Shown piece by piece: positions 6,081-13,714 of a stretch of 14,833 bases of DNA. Each line of letters starts with the position of its first letter. Position 1 is the first letter of the stretch. The DNA comes from Paracoccaceae bacterium (GTDB lineage Bacteria; Pseudomonadota; Alphaproteobacteria; Rhodobacterales; Rhodobacteraceae). The translations under genes were made by a program, and so were the position numbers. The notes under the pieces were generated by a model. That model did not search any database and was not told where the DNA came from. It was given only the letters and a program-made list of their open reading frames with translations. The stretch spans positions 1-14,833 of the forward strand of contig SLPP01000331.1 in the NCBI GenBank assembly GCA_007131945.1, written 5' to 3'.

Positions 6081-7919
6081 ATGAGCATCGCCAGCGAGAC
6101 GCCAGCGACCGCCTTGCCCGAGCGCCCGCCGCAGGAGGCCTCGGGCTGGGCTACGATCCGCAAGGTCGGCCCCTATCTCTGGCCCGAGGGCGAGGCCGGG
6201 GTGAAGCTGCGCGTGGTCGCCGCGCTGGCGCTGCTGGTGATCGCCAAGCTGATCGCGGTCGGTACGCCGCTTCTCTACAAGGCCGCGGTCGATGCGCTGG
6301 CCCCCGCCGACGCCGGCACCGGCTGGCTGGTCGGCGTGGGCGCGGTCGGGCTGACCATCGCCTACGGGGTGGCGCGGCTGCTGAATGTGGGCTTCCAGCA
6401 GTTGCGCGACGCGGTCTTCGCCGTCGTCGGCCAGCGCGCGCTGCGCAGACTGGCGCTGGAGACCTTCACCCATATCCACCGCCTGAGCCTGCGCTATCAC
6501 CTGACGCGCAAGACCGGGGGCCTGAGCCGGATCATCGAGCGCGGGGTGAAGGGCGTCGATTTCCTGCTGCGGTTCCTCCTCTTCTCGATCGGGCCGTTGA
6601 TCCTCGAACTCCTGCTCATCGCGATCATCTTCGTCGTGCTCTTCGACGCGCGCTACCTCGCCACGATCGTCGTCACCATCGCGATCTACATCTGGTTCAC
6701 CTTCAAGATCACCGAGTGGCGGGTGAAGATCCGGCGCGAGATGAACAACCAGGACACCGACGCCAACCAGAAGGCGATCGACAGCCTGCTGAACTTCGAA
6801 ACCGTCAAGTATTTCAACGCCGAGGAGCGCGAGGCGCGGCGCTATGACGGGGCGATGGCGAAATACGAGAGCGCGGCGCTGAAGACCGCCTATTCGCTCG
6901 CCTTCCTCAATACCGGGCAGTCGGCGATCATCACCGCCGGGCTCGTCATCGTCATGGTGCTGGCGGCGATCGGCGTCGAGCAGGGGCAGCTGACCGTGGG
7001 CGATTTCGTCATGGTCAACGCCTACATGATCCAGATCACCATGCCGCTCAATTTCCTCGGCACGGTCTATCGCGAGATCCGCCAGTCGCTCGTCGACATG
7101 GGCGAGATGTTCGGGCTTCTCGGCCAGCCGCCCGATGTCGTCGAGGCACCGGACGCAAAGCCGTTGAAATTGCAGGGCGCTGGCGTGCGGCTTGAGAATG
7201 TGCGCTTCGCCTATGACCCGGCGCGGCCGATCCTGAAGGGGATCACGCTCGACGTCGCGCCCGGCGCGAAGGTGGCGCTGGTGGGCGCCTCGGGGTCGGG
7301 GAAATCGACGATCGGGCGGCTTCTGTTCCGGTTCTACGACGTGACCGGGGGGCGGGTGCTGATCGACGGGCGGGACGTCCGGCGGTTGACGCTCGACAGC
7401 CTGCACCGGGCGATTGGGGTGGTGCCGCAGGATACGGTGCTGTTCAACGACACGATCTTTTACAACATCGCTTACGGCAAGGACGACGCGACGCGCGACG
7501 AGGTGATCGCGGCGGCGCAGGCGGCGCGCATCCACGACTTCATCGAGACCCTGCCTGAAGGTTACGACACCCAGGTCGGCGAGCGCGGCCTGAAGCTGTC
7601 GGGCGGCGAGAAGCAGCGCGTCGGAATTGCCCGTACACTGTTGAAAAACCCGGCTATTCTGCTGCTGGACGAGGCTACCTCGGCGCTCGATACGCAGACC
7701 GAGCGCGACATCCAGGAGAGCCTGCGCGCGATGGGCCGGGGGCGGACGGTGATCACCATCGCGCACCGGCTGTCGACCGTGGTCGACGCCGACCGGATCG
7801 TGGTGCTGGAAGCCGGCGAGATCGTCGAGGAGGGCACGCACGAGGCGCTTCTGACGCTGGGCGGGCGCTACGCCGCGATGTGGGCGCGGCAGGCGCGCGA
7901 GGGGTCGGAGAGCGTCTGA
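6081..7919 (+). CDS. atm1: Atm1-type ABC exporter (fused permease and ATPase)
   Basis: A 612-residue half-transporter that would work as a homodimer in the inner membrane. Atm1/ABCB7 relatives export glutathione conjugates or sulfur-containing species and bacterial members have been linked to heavy-metal tolerance. Residues 1-40 form a soluble N-tail; about 41-330 hold the six-helix membrane domain. This includes the highly characteristic cytosolic stretch NNQDTDANQKAIDSLLNFE followed by TVKYFNAEEREARRYD. The ATPase follows with Walker A GASGSGKST (402-410), signature LSGGEKQ (506-512), Walker B ILLLDEA (526-532, catalytic Glu531) and an H-loop His in IAHRLST. All key residues are present. 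The ATG at 6081 lacks a strong ribosome site. It is 67 bases after the LysM gene and probably co-directional rather than functionally linked. Confidence 0.94.
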   Translation: MSIASETPATALPERPPQEASGWATIRKVGPYLWPEGEAGVKLRVVAALALLVIAKLIAVGTPLLYKAAVDALAPADAGTGWLVGVGAVGLTIAYGVARLLNVGFQQLRDAVFAVVGQRALRRLALETFTHIHRLSLRYHLTRKTGGLSRIIERGVKGVDFLLRFLLFSIGPLILELLLIAIIFVVLFDARYLATIVVTIAIYIWFTFKITEWRVKIRREMNNQDTDANQKAIDSLLNFETVKYFNAEEREARRYDGAMAKYESAALKTAYSLAFLNTGQSAIITAGLVIVMVLAAIGVEQGQLTVGDFVMVNAYMIQITMPLNFLGTVYREIRQSLVDMGEMFGLLGQPPDVVEAPDAKPLKLQGAGVRLENVRFAYDPARPILKGITLDVAPGAKVALVGASGSGKSTIGRLLFRFYDVTGGRVLIDGRDVRRLTLDSLHRAIGVVPQDTVLFNDTIFYNIAYGKDDATRDEVIAAAQAARIHDFIETLPEGYDTQVGERGLKLSGGEKQRVGIARTLLKNPAILLLDEATSALDTQTERDIQESLRAMGRGRTVITIAHRLSTVVDADRIVVLEAGEIVEEGTHEALLTLGGRYAAMWARQAREGSESV

Positions 7920-7920
7920 A

Positions 7921-7942
7921 CCGCCCGCTGGCAGGCGGGTGG
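7921..7942. terminator. First hairpin after the ABC exporter gene
   Basis: CCGCCCGC (7921-7928) pairs with GCGGGTGG (7935-7942), an 8 bp stem with one G-U pair and a TGGCAG loop. It begins one base after the stop codon. There is no U-tract, so it may stabilise the 3' end or act with the next hairpin rather than terminate alone. Confidence 0.4.
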
Positions 7943-7948
7943 CAGACG

Positions 7949-7994
7949 CGCGCGGTCGGGTAGGGATCCGTTGACGGACGGACCCGACCGTGCG
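7949..7994. terminator. Long two-tier hairpin between convergent genes
   Basis: A 13 bp stem (7949-7961 with 7982-7994, one G-U pair) encloses a 20-base loop that itself contains an inner TCCGT/ACGGA hairpin (7967-7978). It lies between the converging exporter and methyltransferase genes, where a two-way transcription barrier would be useful. No run of T follows on either strand, so it is not a classical intrinsic terminator. Confidence 0.4.
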
Positions 7995-8089
7995 GCTGCG
8001 CGCCGGGTGCAGGCCGGACCGGGGGGCACCGGGGGATTTGCGTATCCGGGGCAGGATGAAAGTGCGGGCGCGGCGCCCTGAGCCGGTGG

Positions 8090-8854
8090 TCAGGCGGCGA
8101 AGGCCCTGAAGCGCAGCCGCACGTAGTCGGCGTACCAGGTGCCGGTCTCGTCGCGCAGATGGGCGAGGCGGCGTTCGGTGTCGGCGACGACCGACTGGCG
8201 CGAGGCGGTGTCGAGATCGGGCATGAAGGGCGCGCCAAAGGTGGCGAGCCAGCCCTTGAGGCCAGTCGGCAGCGGCGTCGGGCGCTGGATGAGCGCGATG
8301 GTCTCGACCCGGAAGCCGGCGGCTTCGAGCCGGGCGCGCTGCGCGGTGGGCGTCGGGAAATCCCACGGCGAGGGCGGGACCGGGTGGCCGGCGGCCTCGA
8401 GGCTCGCGGTCAGCGCGGTGACGACGGCGGCGACATTGCCGAAGCCGCCCTGCTCGGCGACGAGCCGCCCGCCCGGCTTCAGCGCGGCGTGGATGTTGCG
8501 CAGGACCCGCGGCGGGTCGCGCATCCAGTGCAGCGCCGCGTTCGAGAAGACGGCGTCGCAAAGCCCTGATCCGAAGGGATCGTGCGCGTCCTGCTCGAGT
8601 ACCCTGATGCCGCGGGCGCGGGCGCGGGCGGCCATGTCCGGGTCGGGTTCGAGCCCGGTGACCCGCGCCCCGGCCTCGCGGATGCGCGCGGTCAGCACCC
8701 CGTCGCCGCAGCCGAGGTCGAGAATCGCCTCGCCCAGCCGGGGCGCCAGCAGCTCGAGCACCGCCGCACCGAGTTCGGGCACGAATCCGGCGTGGCGGGC
8801 ATAGCCTTCGGCGTTCCACTCCTGCCCGGCCGAAGGGCGACTCTCACTCGTCAT
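8090..8854 (-). CDS. Class I SAM-dependent methyltransferase
   Basis: A 254-residue cytosolic methyltransferase. SAM-binding motif I is LDLGCGDG at residues 45-52, and the acidic residues after strand 2 are Glu69/Asp71 (GLEPDPD). The NAALHWM and LKPGGRLV stretches are typical of the Methyltransf_11/25 group. The N-terminal WNAEGYARHAGFVPELG resembles trans-aconitate methyltransferase-like proteins, but the substrate cannot be deduced. The ATG at 8854 follows an A-rich leader with only a weak AAAGAA ribosome site. The gene lies 55 bases downstream of the DoeA-like gene on the same strand and may be the last gene of that transcript or have its own promoter. It converges with the ABC exporter. 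Confidence 0.88.
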   Translation of the reverse strand: MTSESRPSAGQEWNAEGYARHAGFVPELGAAVLELLAPRLGEAILDLGCGDGVLTARIREAGARVTGLEPDPDMAARARARGIRVLEQDAHDPFGSGLCDAVFSNAALHWMRDPPRVLRNIHAALKPGGRLVAEQGGFGNVAAVVTALTASLEAAGHPVPPSPWDFPTPTAQRARLEAAGFRVETIALIQRPTPLPTGLKGWLATFGAPFMPDLDTASRQSVVADTERRLAHLRDETGTWYADYVRLRFRAFAA

Positions 8855-8909
8855 GTTTCTTTTTGTTTGCTGGACGTTGCGAGTGTAAGCTGACGCCGCA
8901 CATGAACTT

Positions 8910-10088
8910 CTAGCCCTTCACGAAGATCTCGCCTGGAAGCGTGCAGAACTTCTCGCAGCCGGTCTCGGTGATGCGGATGCTCTCGGTGATCTCGAGCCCG
9001 CCATCGTCGAGCCAGAGCGCGGGCATGAAGTGGAAGCACATGCCCGGCTCCAGCACCGTCATGTCGCCCCGGCGCAGCGACATCGTGCGCTCACCCCAGT
9101 CCGGCGGGTAGCTCAGCCCGATCGGGTAGCCGCAGCGGTTTTCCTTGTAGAAACCGAATCGTTCCAGCGTGGTGTTGAAGGCGTTTGCGATGTCCTCGCA
9201 GGTATTGCCGGGGCGGGCGAGCGCGAGCCCGGCCGCGGTCGCCTCCTGCACCGCCTCCTCGGCCTGGCGGTATTTCGCGGGCGGCTCGCCGAAGAAGAGC
9301 GTGCGCGAGAGCGGGCAGTGATAGCGCCGGTAGACGCCCGCGATCTCGAAGAAGTGCGGCTCGCCCGCCTGCATGGGGCGGTCGTCCCAGGTCAGGTGCG
9401 GGGCGGTCGCGTCGAGCCCCGAGGGCGTCATCGGCACGATCGCCGGGTAGTCGCCCCAGTGCCCCTCGGCCCCCAGCGTGCCGGCGCGCAGGATCTCGGC
9501 GACGAGGCGGTGCTTGGGAAGGCCGGGTTCGGCCACGTCGAGGATGGTGCGGTGCATCGCCTCGACGATGCGCGCGGCGCGGCGCATCCGCTCGATCTCG
9601 GTCTCCGACTTCACCGCCCGCTGCCAGTTCGCGAGCGCGGTCGCATCGACGAGGCGCGCCGCGGGCAGATGTTCGACCAGCACGGCATGCGCCTTGGCCG
9701 AGTAGTAGTAATTCTCGAGCTCGACGCCGATGATGCCCTTCTCCCAGCCCTTCTCGACGAGAAGCGCGGCCAGCGTCTCCATCGGGTGCTTGTCGTCGTT
9801 CTGGACATAGCTGTCGTCATAGGCGCGGATCGCGTCGTCGGGCGCGCCGATGATCGTGCGCCGGGCGCCGGCCGCGTCGATGCCGCGACCCCACCAAATG
9901 GGCGCGCCCTCGGGGCCGACGATCACCGCCTGGTGGACGTAGAAGGACCAGCCGTCATAGCCCGTCGCCCAGCACATGTTCGAGGGATCGGTGACGATCA
10001 GCGTGTCGATCCCGGCGCCCTCCATCGCGCCGCGGATGCGGGCGAGGCGGGCGGCGAAATCCTGCGGGGTGAAATCGGTGCTTTCCAT
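8910..10088 (-). CDS. doeA: M24-family hydrolase, ectoine hydrolase (DoeA/EutD) type
   Basis: A 392-residue creatinase/pita-bread-fold protein. DoeA/EutD opens the ring of ectoine to N-acetyl-2,4-diaminobutyrate. The resemblance is close: TDPSNM (33-38), GYDGWSFYVHQ (43-53), FFEIAGVYRRYHCPLSRT (246-263), CGYPIGLSYPPDWGERTMS (319-337) and EPGMCFHFMPALWLDD. Canonical M24 metal ligands are replaced: Glu248 stands near the first Asp, Pro259 near the second and Tyr321 near the His. This fits the metal-independent creatinase/EutD branch rather than Xaa-Pro aminopeptidase. The ATG at 10088 has an AAGGA ribosome site and lies nine bases after the dtd stop codon, so both are co-transcribed. No doeB deacetylase or other ectoine genes are visible, so the physiological substrate is uncertain. 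Confidence 0.8.
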   Translation of the reverse strand: MESTDFTPQDFAARLARIRGAMEGAGIDTLIVTDPSNMCWATGYDGWSFYVHQAVIVGPEGAPIWWGRGIDAAGARRTIIGAPDDAIRAYDDSYVQNDDKHPMETLAALLVEKGWEKGIIGVELENYYYSAKAHAVLVEHLPAARLVDATALANWQRAVKSETEIERMRRAARIVEAMHRTILDVAEPGLPKHRLVAEILRAGTLGAEGHWGDYPAIVPMTPSGLDATAPHLTWDDRPMQAGEPHFFEIAGVYRRYHCPLSRTLFFGEPPAKYRQAEEAVQEATAAGLALARPGNTCEDIANAFNTTLERFGFYKENRCGYPIGLSYPPDWGERTMSLRRGDMTVLEPGMCFHFMPALWLDDGGLEITESIRITETGCEKFCTLPGEIFVKG

Positions 10089-10096
10089 GGCGTCCT

Positions 10097-10534
10097 TCAG
10101 TTTTCCAGCCAGATCGTGACCGGCCCGTCATTGATCAGCGCCACCTTCATCTCGGCGCCGAAGACGCCGCGTTCGACGGCGATGCCGAGGCTAGCAAGGT
10201 GGTCGGCGAAACGCGCGTAGAGCGCCTCGCCGAGCGCCGGCGGCGCGGCGCCCGAGAAACCGGGGCGGTTGCCGCGCGAGGTGTCGGCGGCGAGCGTGAA
10301 CTGGCTGACGACCAGTGCGGCATTGCCGGCCTGGGCCAGCGCCAGGTTCATCTTGCCGGCCGTGTCGCGGAAGATGCGCAGCTTCGCGATCTTCTCCGCC
10401 AGCGCCTCGGCGCGGGCCTCATTGTCGTCGGGCATGGCGCAGACGAGGATCAGGAGGCCCGGCCCGACCCGGCCGACCACCCGCCCCTCGACCGTGACCG
10501 AGGCCTCGGTGACGCGCTGGAGGAGCGCACGCAT
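10097..10534 (-). CDS. dtd: D-aminoacyl-tRNA deacylase
   Basis: DTD removes D-amino acids (and glycine from tRNA-Ala) wrongly attached to tRNA, acting in the cytoplasm as a homodimer. The 145-residue length is exactly typical. The start [15 protein letters not shown], the active-site motif SQFTL (77-81), GVFGAEMKV and the Gly-cisPro motif NDGPVT (135-140) are all present and unaltered. The ATG at 10534 overlaps the stop of the upstream zinc-ribbon gene (TGATG), which indicates translational coupling. The M24 gene follows eight bases after the stop. A very secure call. Confidence 0.97.
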   Translation of the reverse strand: MRALLQRVTEASVTVEGRVVGRVGPGLLILVCAMPDDNEARAEALAEKIAKLRIFRDTAGKMNLALAQAGNAALVVSQFTLAADTSRGNRPGFSGAAPPALGEALYARFADHLASLGIAVERGVFGAEMKVALINDGPVTIWLEN

Positions 10535-11625
10535 CAGAAGAGTTCCCCGGCGAGAAGGAAGAGGATGATGGCGACCAGCACGGCGGCAATGGCGCCGGCG
10601 ATCTTCCAGACCGACCAGGGCCGCTCGCCCTGCACCTTGCCGGTCTGGGCGTTGACGACGAAGCGGTAACTGCGTCCGCGGTAGCGGTAGGCCGCCATCC
10701 AGATCGGCAGCAGCACGTGCTTGAAGCGTTCGTCGGAATGGGTCGCGTCGAGGCTGGTGATGCGCTGCTCGTCGCCGCCGATGTCGCGGCGCACGTCCTC
10801 GCGCAGCACTTCCTCCATCCGCTCGCGCGCGATCCTGTGGCTCTCGGCGAGATCGACGGTGTAGCCCTCGGCCCGGAAACCGCTGAGATACTGGGGAGAA
10901 TAGGGCGCGAGATCGGCGAGCATCCAGGGCTCCAGGCCCCGGGTGAAGCGGCGCGGCAGCGATTGCGCGGCCATGACCAGCACGTCACGGAATTGCCGCT
11001 GGACCGAGCCCGAGACGCGGCGCCAGCGGACGCGGCGGACGCGTTCGGTCTTCTTGCCCATCCGCCGCGTCTCGTAATAGGCGTCGCCGCGCTCACCGGT
11101 ATAGCGGGCGCGGGCGAAGGCGTCGAAGGCCCAGTAGGGCACGTAGAGCCCGTCCATCTTGCGCTCGGGCCGGGCGTATGTCTTCAGCTCCGTCGGCGCG
11201 AACCAGAGGCCGCGCAGCCAGCGGTTCATCGCGCCGTGGGCCTCCTCCTCGGTCAGGCGGAAGGGCAGGACGGCGGCGGGCTTGATGTGGCGATGCGTGC
11301 CGGTATCGGTGACGACGGGCGAGGCGCAGAAGGGGCATTGCGCCGAATGCTGGTTGGGGTCGAATTCGACCTGGGCGCCGCAGTTCTGGCAATTGAGGAC
11401 GCGTGTCTCCTCCATCGCCGCCTCGGGCAGGCGTTCGGCGAGGGCGGTTTGAAGCTCCAGCGTCTCGAGCGCCGCGTCGCGGTCGGCGTCGGAGAAGGGG
11501 ATCGGCTGTTCGTGGCCGCAATACTGGCAGGTCAGCCGCTTCTGGCCGGGCGCATAGCGCAACTGCGCGCCGCATTGCGCGCAGGGAAAGCGATGCGTCT
11601 CGGCCGGGGCGGCTGCCTGAGACAC
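10534..11625 (-). CDS. Double zinc-ribbon, C-terminally membrane-anchored protein (partner of SPFH protein)
   Basis: A 363-residue protein with two TFIIB-like zinc ribbons, Cys15/18/33/36 and Cys79/82/97/100. A long basic, Tyr/Trp-rich middle domain (about 115-330) contains [11 protein letters not shown] and [21 protein letters not shown]. One C-terminal membrane helix (about 341-358) ends the protein. Homologues are often misnamed primosomal protein N' or helicase; no helicase motif is present. The start is a GTG at 11625, 6 bases after the stop of the SPFH gene. The gene lacks a strong ribosome site, so coupling is likely. Zinc-ribbon membrane proteins next to SPFH genes are known from Bacillus (YdjG with YdjI). 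Here the tail anchor could hold the soluble SPFH protein at the membrane, which is inference. Confidence 0.85.
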   Translation of the reverse strand: MSQAAAPAETHRFPCAQCGAQLRYAPGQKRLTCQYCGHEQPIPFSDADRDAALETLELQTALAERLPEAAMEETRVLNCQNCGAQVEFDPNQHSAQCPFCASPVVTDTGTHRHIKPAAVLPFRLTEEEAHGAMNRWLRGLWFAPTELKTYARPERKMDGLYVPYWAFDAFARARYTGERGDAYYETRRMGKKTERVRRVRWRRVSGSVQRQFRDVLVMAAQSLPRRFTRGLEPWMLADLAPYSPQYLSGFRAEGYTVDLAESHRIARERMEEVLREDVRRDIGGDEQRITSLDATHSDERFKHVLLPIWMAAYRYRGRSYRFVVNAQTGKVQGERPWSVWKIAGAIAAVLVAIILFLLAGELF

Positions 11626-11631
11626 GTCGGG

Positions 11632-12756
11632 TCAGCCGGCGGGCGGCGGCGGAGGCGGTGGCGGGGTAGCGGCGAAAAGCCGCGCCAGATCGGGCACGTC
11701 GGCCGCCTTCTTCCAGCCGTCCTGGCCGGCGGTCCAGACAAGGCTTTCGGGCGTGAGCGCGCCCTGCGCGATCATCTGCTGCAGCTGGCCGGTGCCGAAG
11801 GGCCCTTTCGTCTGGCCCGCCTCGGCCAGGTGCCACTGGGTCTCGACCGGCGGCGGCGGCGGGGCGGCTGCGGCCTGCGCGGCGGCGGGCTGACCCTGCG
11901 CCATTCCCGCCATGCCCTGGGCCATCGCCTGCCCCATGCCCATGCCCATTCCCATGCCGATGCCGGTGCCCATCCCGCTCTCGCCCTGCTCGGCGGCCTT
12001 CTGCATCGCCTGGGCGGCGGCGAACTGGGTGTACTTGTTCAGATCCCCCGCGATCCCCATCGAGGTGCGCTGGTCGAGCACCTTCTCGACCTCGGGCGGA
12101 AGCGAGATGTTCTCGATGTAGAGTTCGGGCATGGCCAGCCCGTATTCGGTCAGCGTCGGTTCGATCGCCTTGGCGACGATGTCGCTGAGATCCTTGGTAT
12201 TGGCCGCCATGTCGAGCGCCGGGATGCCGGACGCGGCCAGCACGCGGCTGACCTTCTGCACGACGATGTTGCGGATCTGGTTCGCGATCTTGTCCTGGGT
12301 GAAGTCGCCGTCGGTGCCGACGATCTCCTTCATGAAGACCGCGGGGTCGGTCACCCGGATCGTGTAGGAGCCGAAGGCACGCAGCCTGAGCGGGCCGAAT
12401 TCGGGATCGCGCAGCATCACCGGGTTCTGCGTGCCCCATTTCAGCCCCGGAAAACGTCGGGTCGAGACGAAGTAGACCTCGGACTTGAAGGGCGAGTTGA
12501 AGCCGTGGTCCCAGTGCTGCAGCGCGGTCAGGATCGGCAGGTTGTTGGTCTCGAGCTCGTAGAGGCCGGGGCCGAAGACATCCGCCAGTTGCCCCTCGTG
12601 GATGAAGACCGCCGCCTGCCCCTCGCGCACGGTGAGCTTGGCGCCGTACATGATCGAGTTGCCGTAGCGCTCGAACCGCCAGACCAGGCGGTCGCGGCTG
12701 TCGTCCAGCCATTCGATGACATCGATGAACTGGCCCTTGAGAAAGCTGAAGACCAT
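11632..12756 (-). CDS. SPFH (YdjI/virion-core-like) protein with C-terminal GYF_2 domain
   Basis: The 374-residue product has an SPFH/band-7 domain over about residues 30-230 (TVREGQAAVFIHEGQLADVFGPG ... GSYTIRVTDPAVF), of the YdjI type. A short helical part with NKYTQFAAAQAMQKAAEQ follows, then a Met/Gly-rich segment (258-288) with GMGMGMGMG. Next come an Ala/Pro-rich linker, a GYF_2 domain (about 306-360: WHLAEAGQTKGPFG ... LVWTAGQDGWKKA) and a tail of eight prolines. There is no membrane helix, unlike flotillins. Such proteins form oligomeric membrane scaffolds. The ATG at 12756 has a good GGAGG ribosome site and a candidate promoter at 12787-12815. Function in membrane stress is inferred from the Bacillus relative. 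Confidence 0.88.
   Translation of the reverse strand: MVFSFLKGQFIDVIEWLDDSRDRLVWRFERYGNSIMYGAKLTVREGQAAVFIHEGQLADVFGPGLYELETNNLPILTALQHWDHGFNSPFKSEVYFVSTRRFPGLKWGTQNPVMLRDPEFGPLRLRAFGSYTIRVTDPAVFMKEIVGTDGDFTQDKIANQIRNIVVQKVSRVLAASGIPALDMAANTKDLSDIVAKAIEPTLTEYGLAMPELYIENISLPPEVEKVLDQRTSMGIAGDLNKYTQFAAAQAMQKAAEQGESGMGTGIGMGMGMGMGQAMAQGMAGMAQGQPAAAQAAAAPPPPPVETQWHLAEAGQTKGPFGTGQLQQMIAQGALTPESLVWTAGQDGWKKAADVPDLARLFAATPPPPPPPPAG
11932..11976 (-). repeat. Hexanucleotide Met-Gly repeat inside the SPFH gene
   Basis: On the plus strand the unit is close to CATGCC/CATTCC, repeated about seven times with some decay, encoding residues 261-275 rich in alternating Gly and Met. The period of six keeps the frame, so changes in copy number would alter linker length without breaking the gene. 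Confidence 0.7.
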
Positions 12757-12786
12757 CGCCCTACCCTCCGCGCCGAGACGGGTTCC

Positions 12787-12815
12787 GTTCTACCGGGGAA
12801 TCGGCGCCGCCTCAA
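12787..12815 (-). promoter_or_regulatory. Candidate sigma-70 promoter for the SPFH operon
   Basis: On the minus strand TTGAGG (12815-12810) and TAGAAC (12792-12787) are separated by 17 bases, each matching four of six consensus positions. The expected start near 12780 would give a leader of about 24 bases containing the GGAGG ribosome site of the SPFH gene. It lies in the 86-base gap after bdhA, and would allow the SPFH-zinc ribbon-dtd-doeA unit to be expressed separately from bdhA. Confidence 0.4.
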
Positions 12816-12842
12816 TGCCGGCGTCGATGCGGCAAATGGCGA

Positions 12843-13625
12843 TCAGAGCGCGGTCCAGCCGCCATCGACGCTGATCGTGGTGCCGGTGATCTGGGCGGCG
12901 GCTTCCGAGCACAGGAAGACCGCGGTGCCGCCGATCTGCTCGACCGTGGCGAACTGCTTCGACGGCTGGCGCTGCAGCATCACCTCGCGGATCACCGTCT
13001 CGCGGTCCATGTCGTGGGTCTTCATCTGGTCGGGGATCTGCGCCTCGACGAGCGGCGTCAGCACGTAGCCGGGGCAGATCGCGTTCGCCGTGATGCCCTT
13101 GCCCGCGGCTTCCAGCGCGGTGACCTTGGTCAGGCCGACGACGCCGTGCTTGGCCGCGACATAGGCCGACTTGTAGGGCGAGGCGGTGAGGCCGTGGGCG
13201 GAGGCGATGTTGATCACCCTGCCCCAGCCGGCCGCGTACATGCCCGGCAGCGCCGCGGCGGTGGTGTGGAAGGCCGAGTTCATGTTGATGGCGATGATCG
13301 CGTCCCACTTGTCGCGCGGGAACTCCTCGATCCTGGCGACGTGCTGGATGCCGGCATTGTTGACCAAGATGTCGCAACCGCCCGCCTTTTCCACCAGCGC
13401 CCGGCAGTCGGCGGGCTTCGACATGTCGGCGGCGATGTAGCGCGCCGCGACGCCGTGGCGGTCGGCAAGTTCCTTCGCCAGGGCGTGATCCTCGTCGCGG
13501 TCGGTGAAGGAATTGATCACGACCTCGGCGCCGACCGCGGCCAGCGCCTCGGCCACGCCCAGCCCGATGCCGGAGTTCGATCCGGTGACGATCGCGCGCT
13601 TGCCGCGCAGGGTGGCGTCGCTCAT
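12843..13625 (-). CDS. bdhA: 3-hydroxybutyrate dehydrogenase
   Basis: A 260-residue short-chain dehydrogenase that interconverts D-3-hydroxybutyrate and acetoacetate with NAD, part of polyhydroxybutyrate and ketone-body use. The cofactor loop TGSNSGIG is at residues 14-21 and NNAG at 89-92. The catalytic set is Asn114, Ser142, Tyr155 and Lys159. The HBDH-specific substrate region AICPGYVLTPLVEAQIPDQ and the helix with MLQRQPSKQF distinguish it from other short-chain dehydrogenases. The ATG at 13625 has an excellent GGAGGAG ribosome site; longer in-frame openings upstream are not used. A weak -10-like TATGCT sits at 13660-13655. Alternatively transcription may come from the stronger promoter at 13796-13824 through the terminator at 13715-13742. 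PHB genes are not otherwise visible. Confidence 0.95.
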   Translation of the reverse strand: MSDATLRGKRAIVTGSNSGIGLGVAEALAAVGAEVVINSFTDRDEDHALAKELADRHGVAARYIAADMSKPADCRALVEKAGGCDILVNNAGIQHVARIEEFPRDKWDAIIAINMNSAFHTTAAALPGMYAAGWGRVINIASAHGLTASPYKSAYVAAKHGVVGLTKVTALEAAGKGITANAICPGYVLTPLVEAQIPDQMKTHDMDRETVIREVMLQRQPSKQFATVEQIGGTAVFLCSEAAAQITGTTISVDGGWTAL

Positions 13626-13714
13626 GGCTCTCCTCCAGATTGTTGTCGCGGTGCAGCATAGCGGGCGCGCGCGGGGACGCCATAGGTGGCGACGGCGGCC
13701 GGCGGCGGCGGGCG

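Noticed and set aside
5862..8819. A very long open frame on the minus strand (about 985 codons) opposite the ABC exporter
   Set aside because: Its translation is Arg/Gly/Pro/Ala/His-rich with no family motifs, and it lies opposite a complete Atm1-type gene and the methyltransferase. It is a by-product of high GC codon bias.
8910..10088. A metal-dependent Xaa-Pro aminopeptidase
   Set aside because: Positions of the two Asp and the His metal ligands are not conserved, and the sequence follows the DoeA/EutD branch instead.
10534..11625. Annotation as primosomal protein N' or a helicase
   Set aside because: Only the cysteine ribbons recall those proteins; there is no Walker A, no DEAD/DEAH box, and the protein ends in a membrane helix.
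10717..13068. A 783-codon open frame on the plus strand opposite the zinc-ribbon and SPFH genes
   Set aside because: It has no recognisable domain, and the opposite strand carries well-conserved SPFH, GYF and zinc-ribbon motifs in their proper frames.
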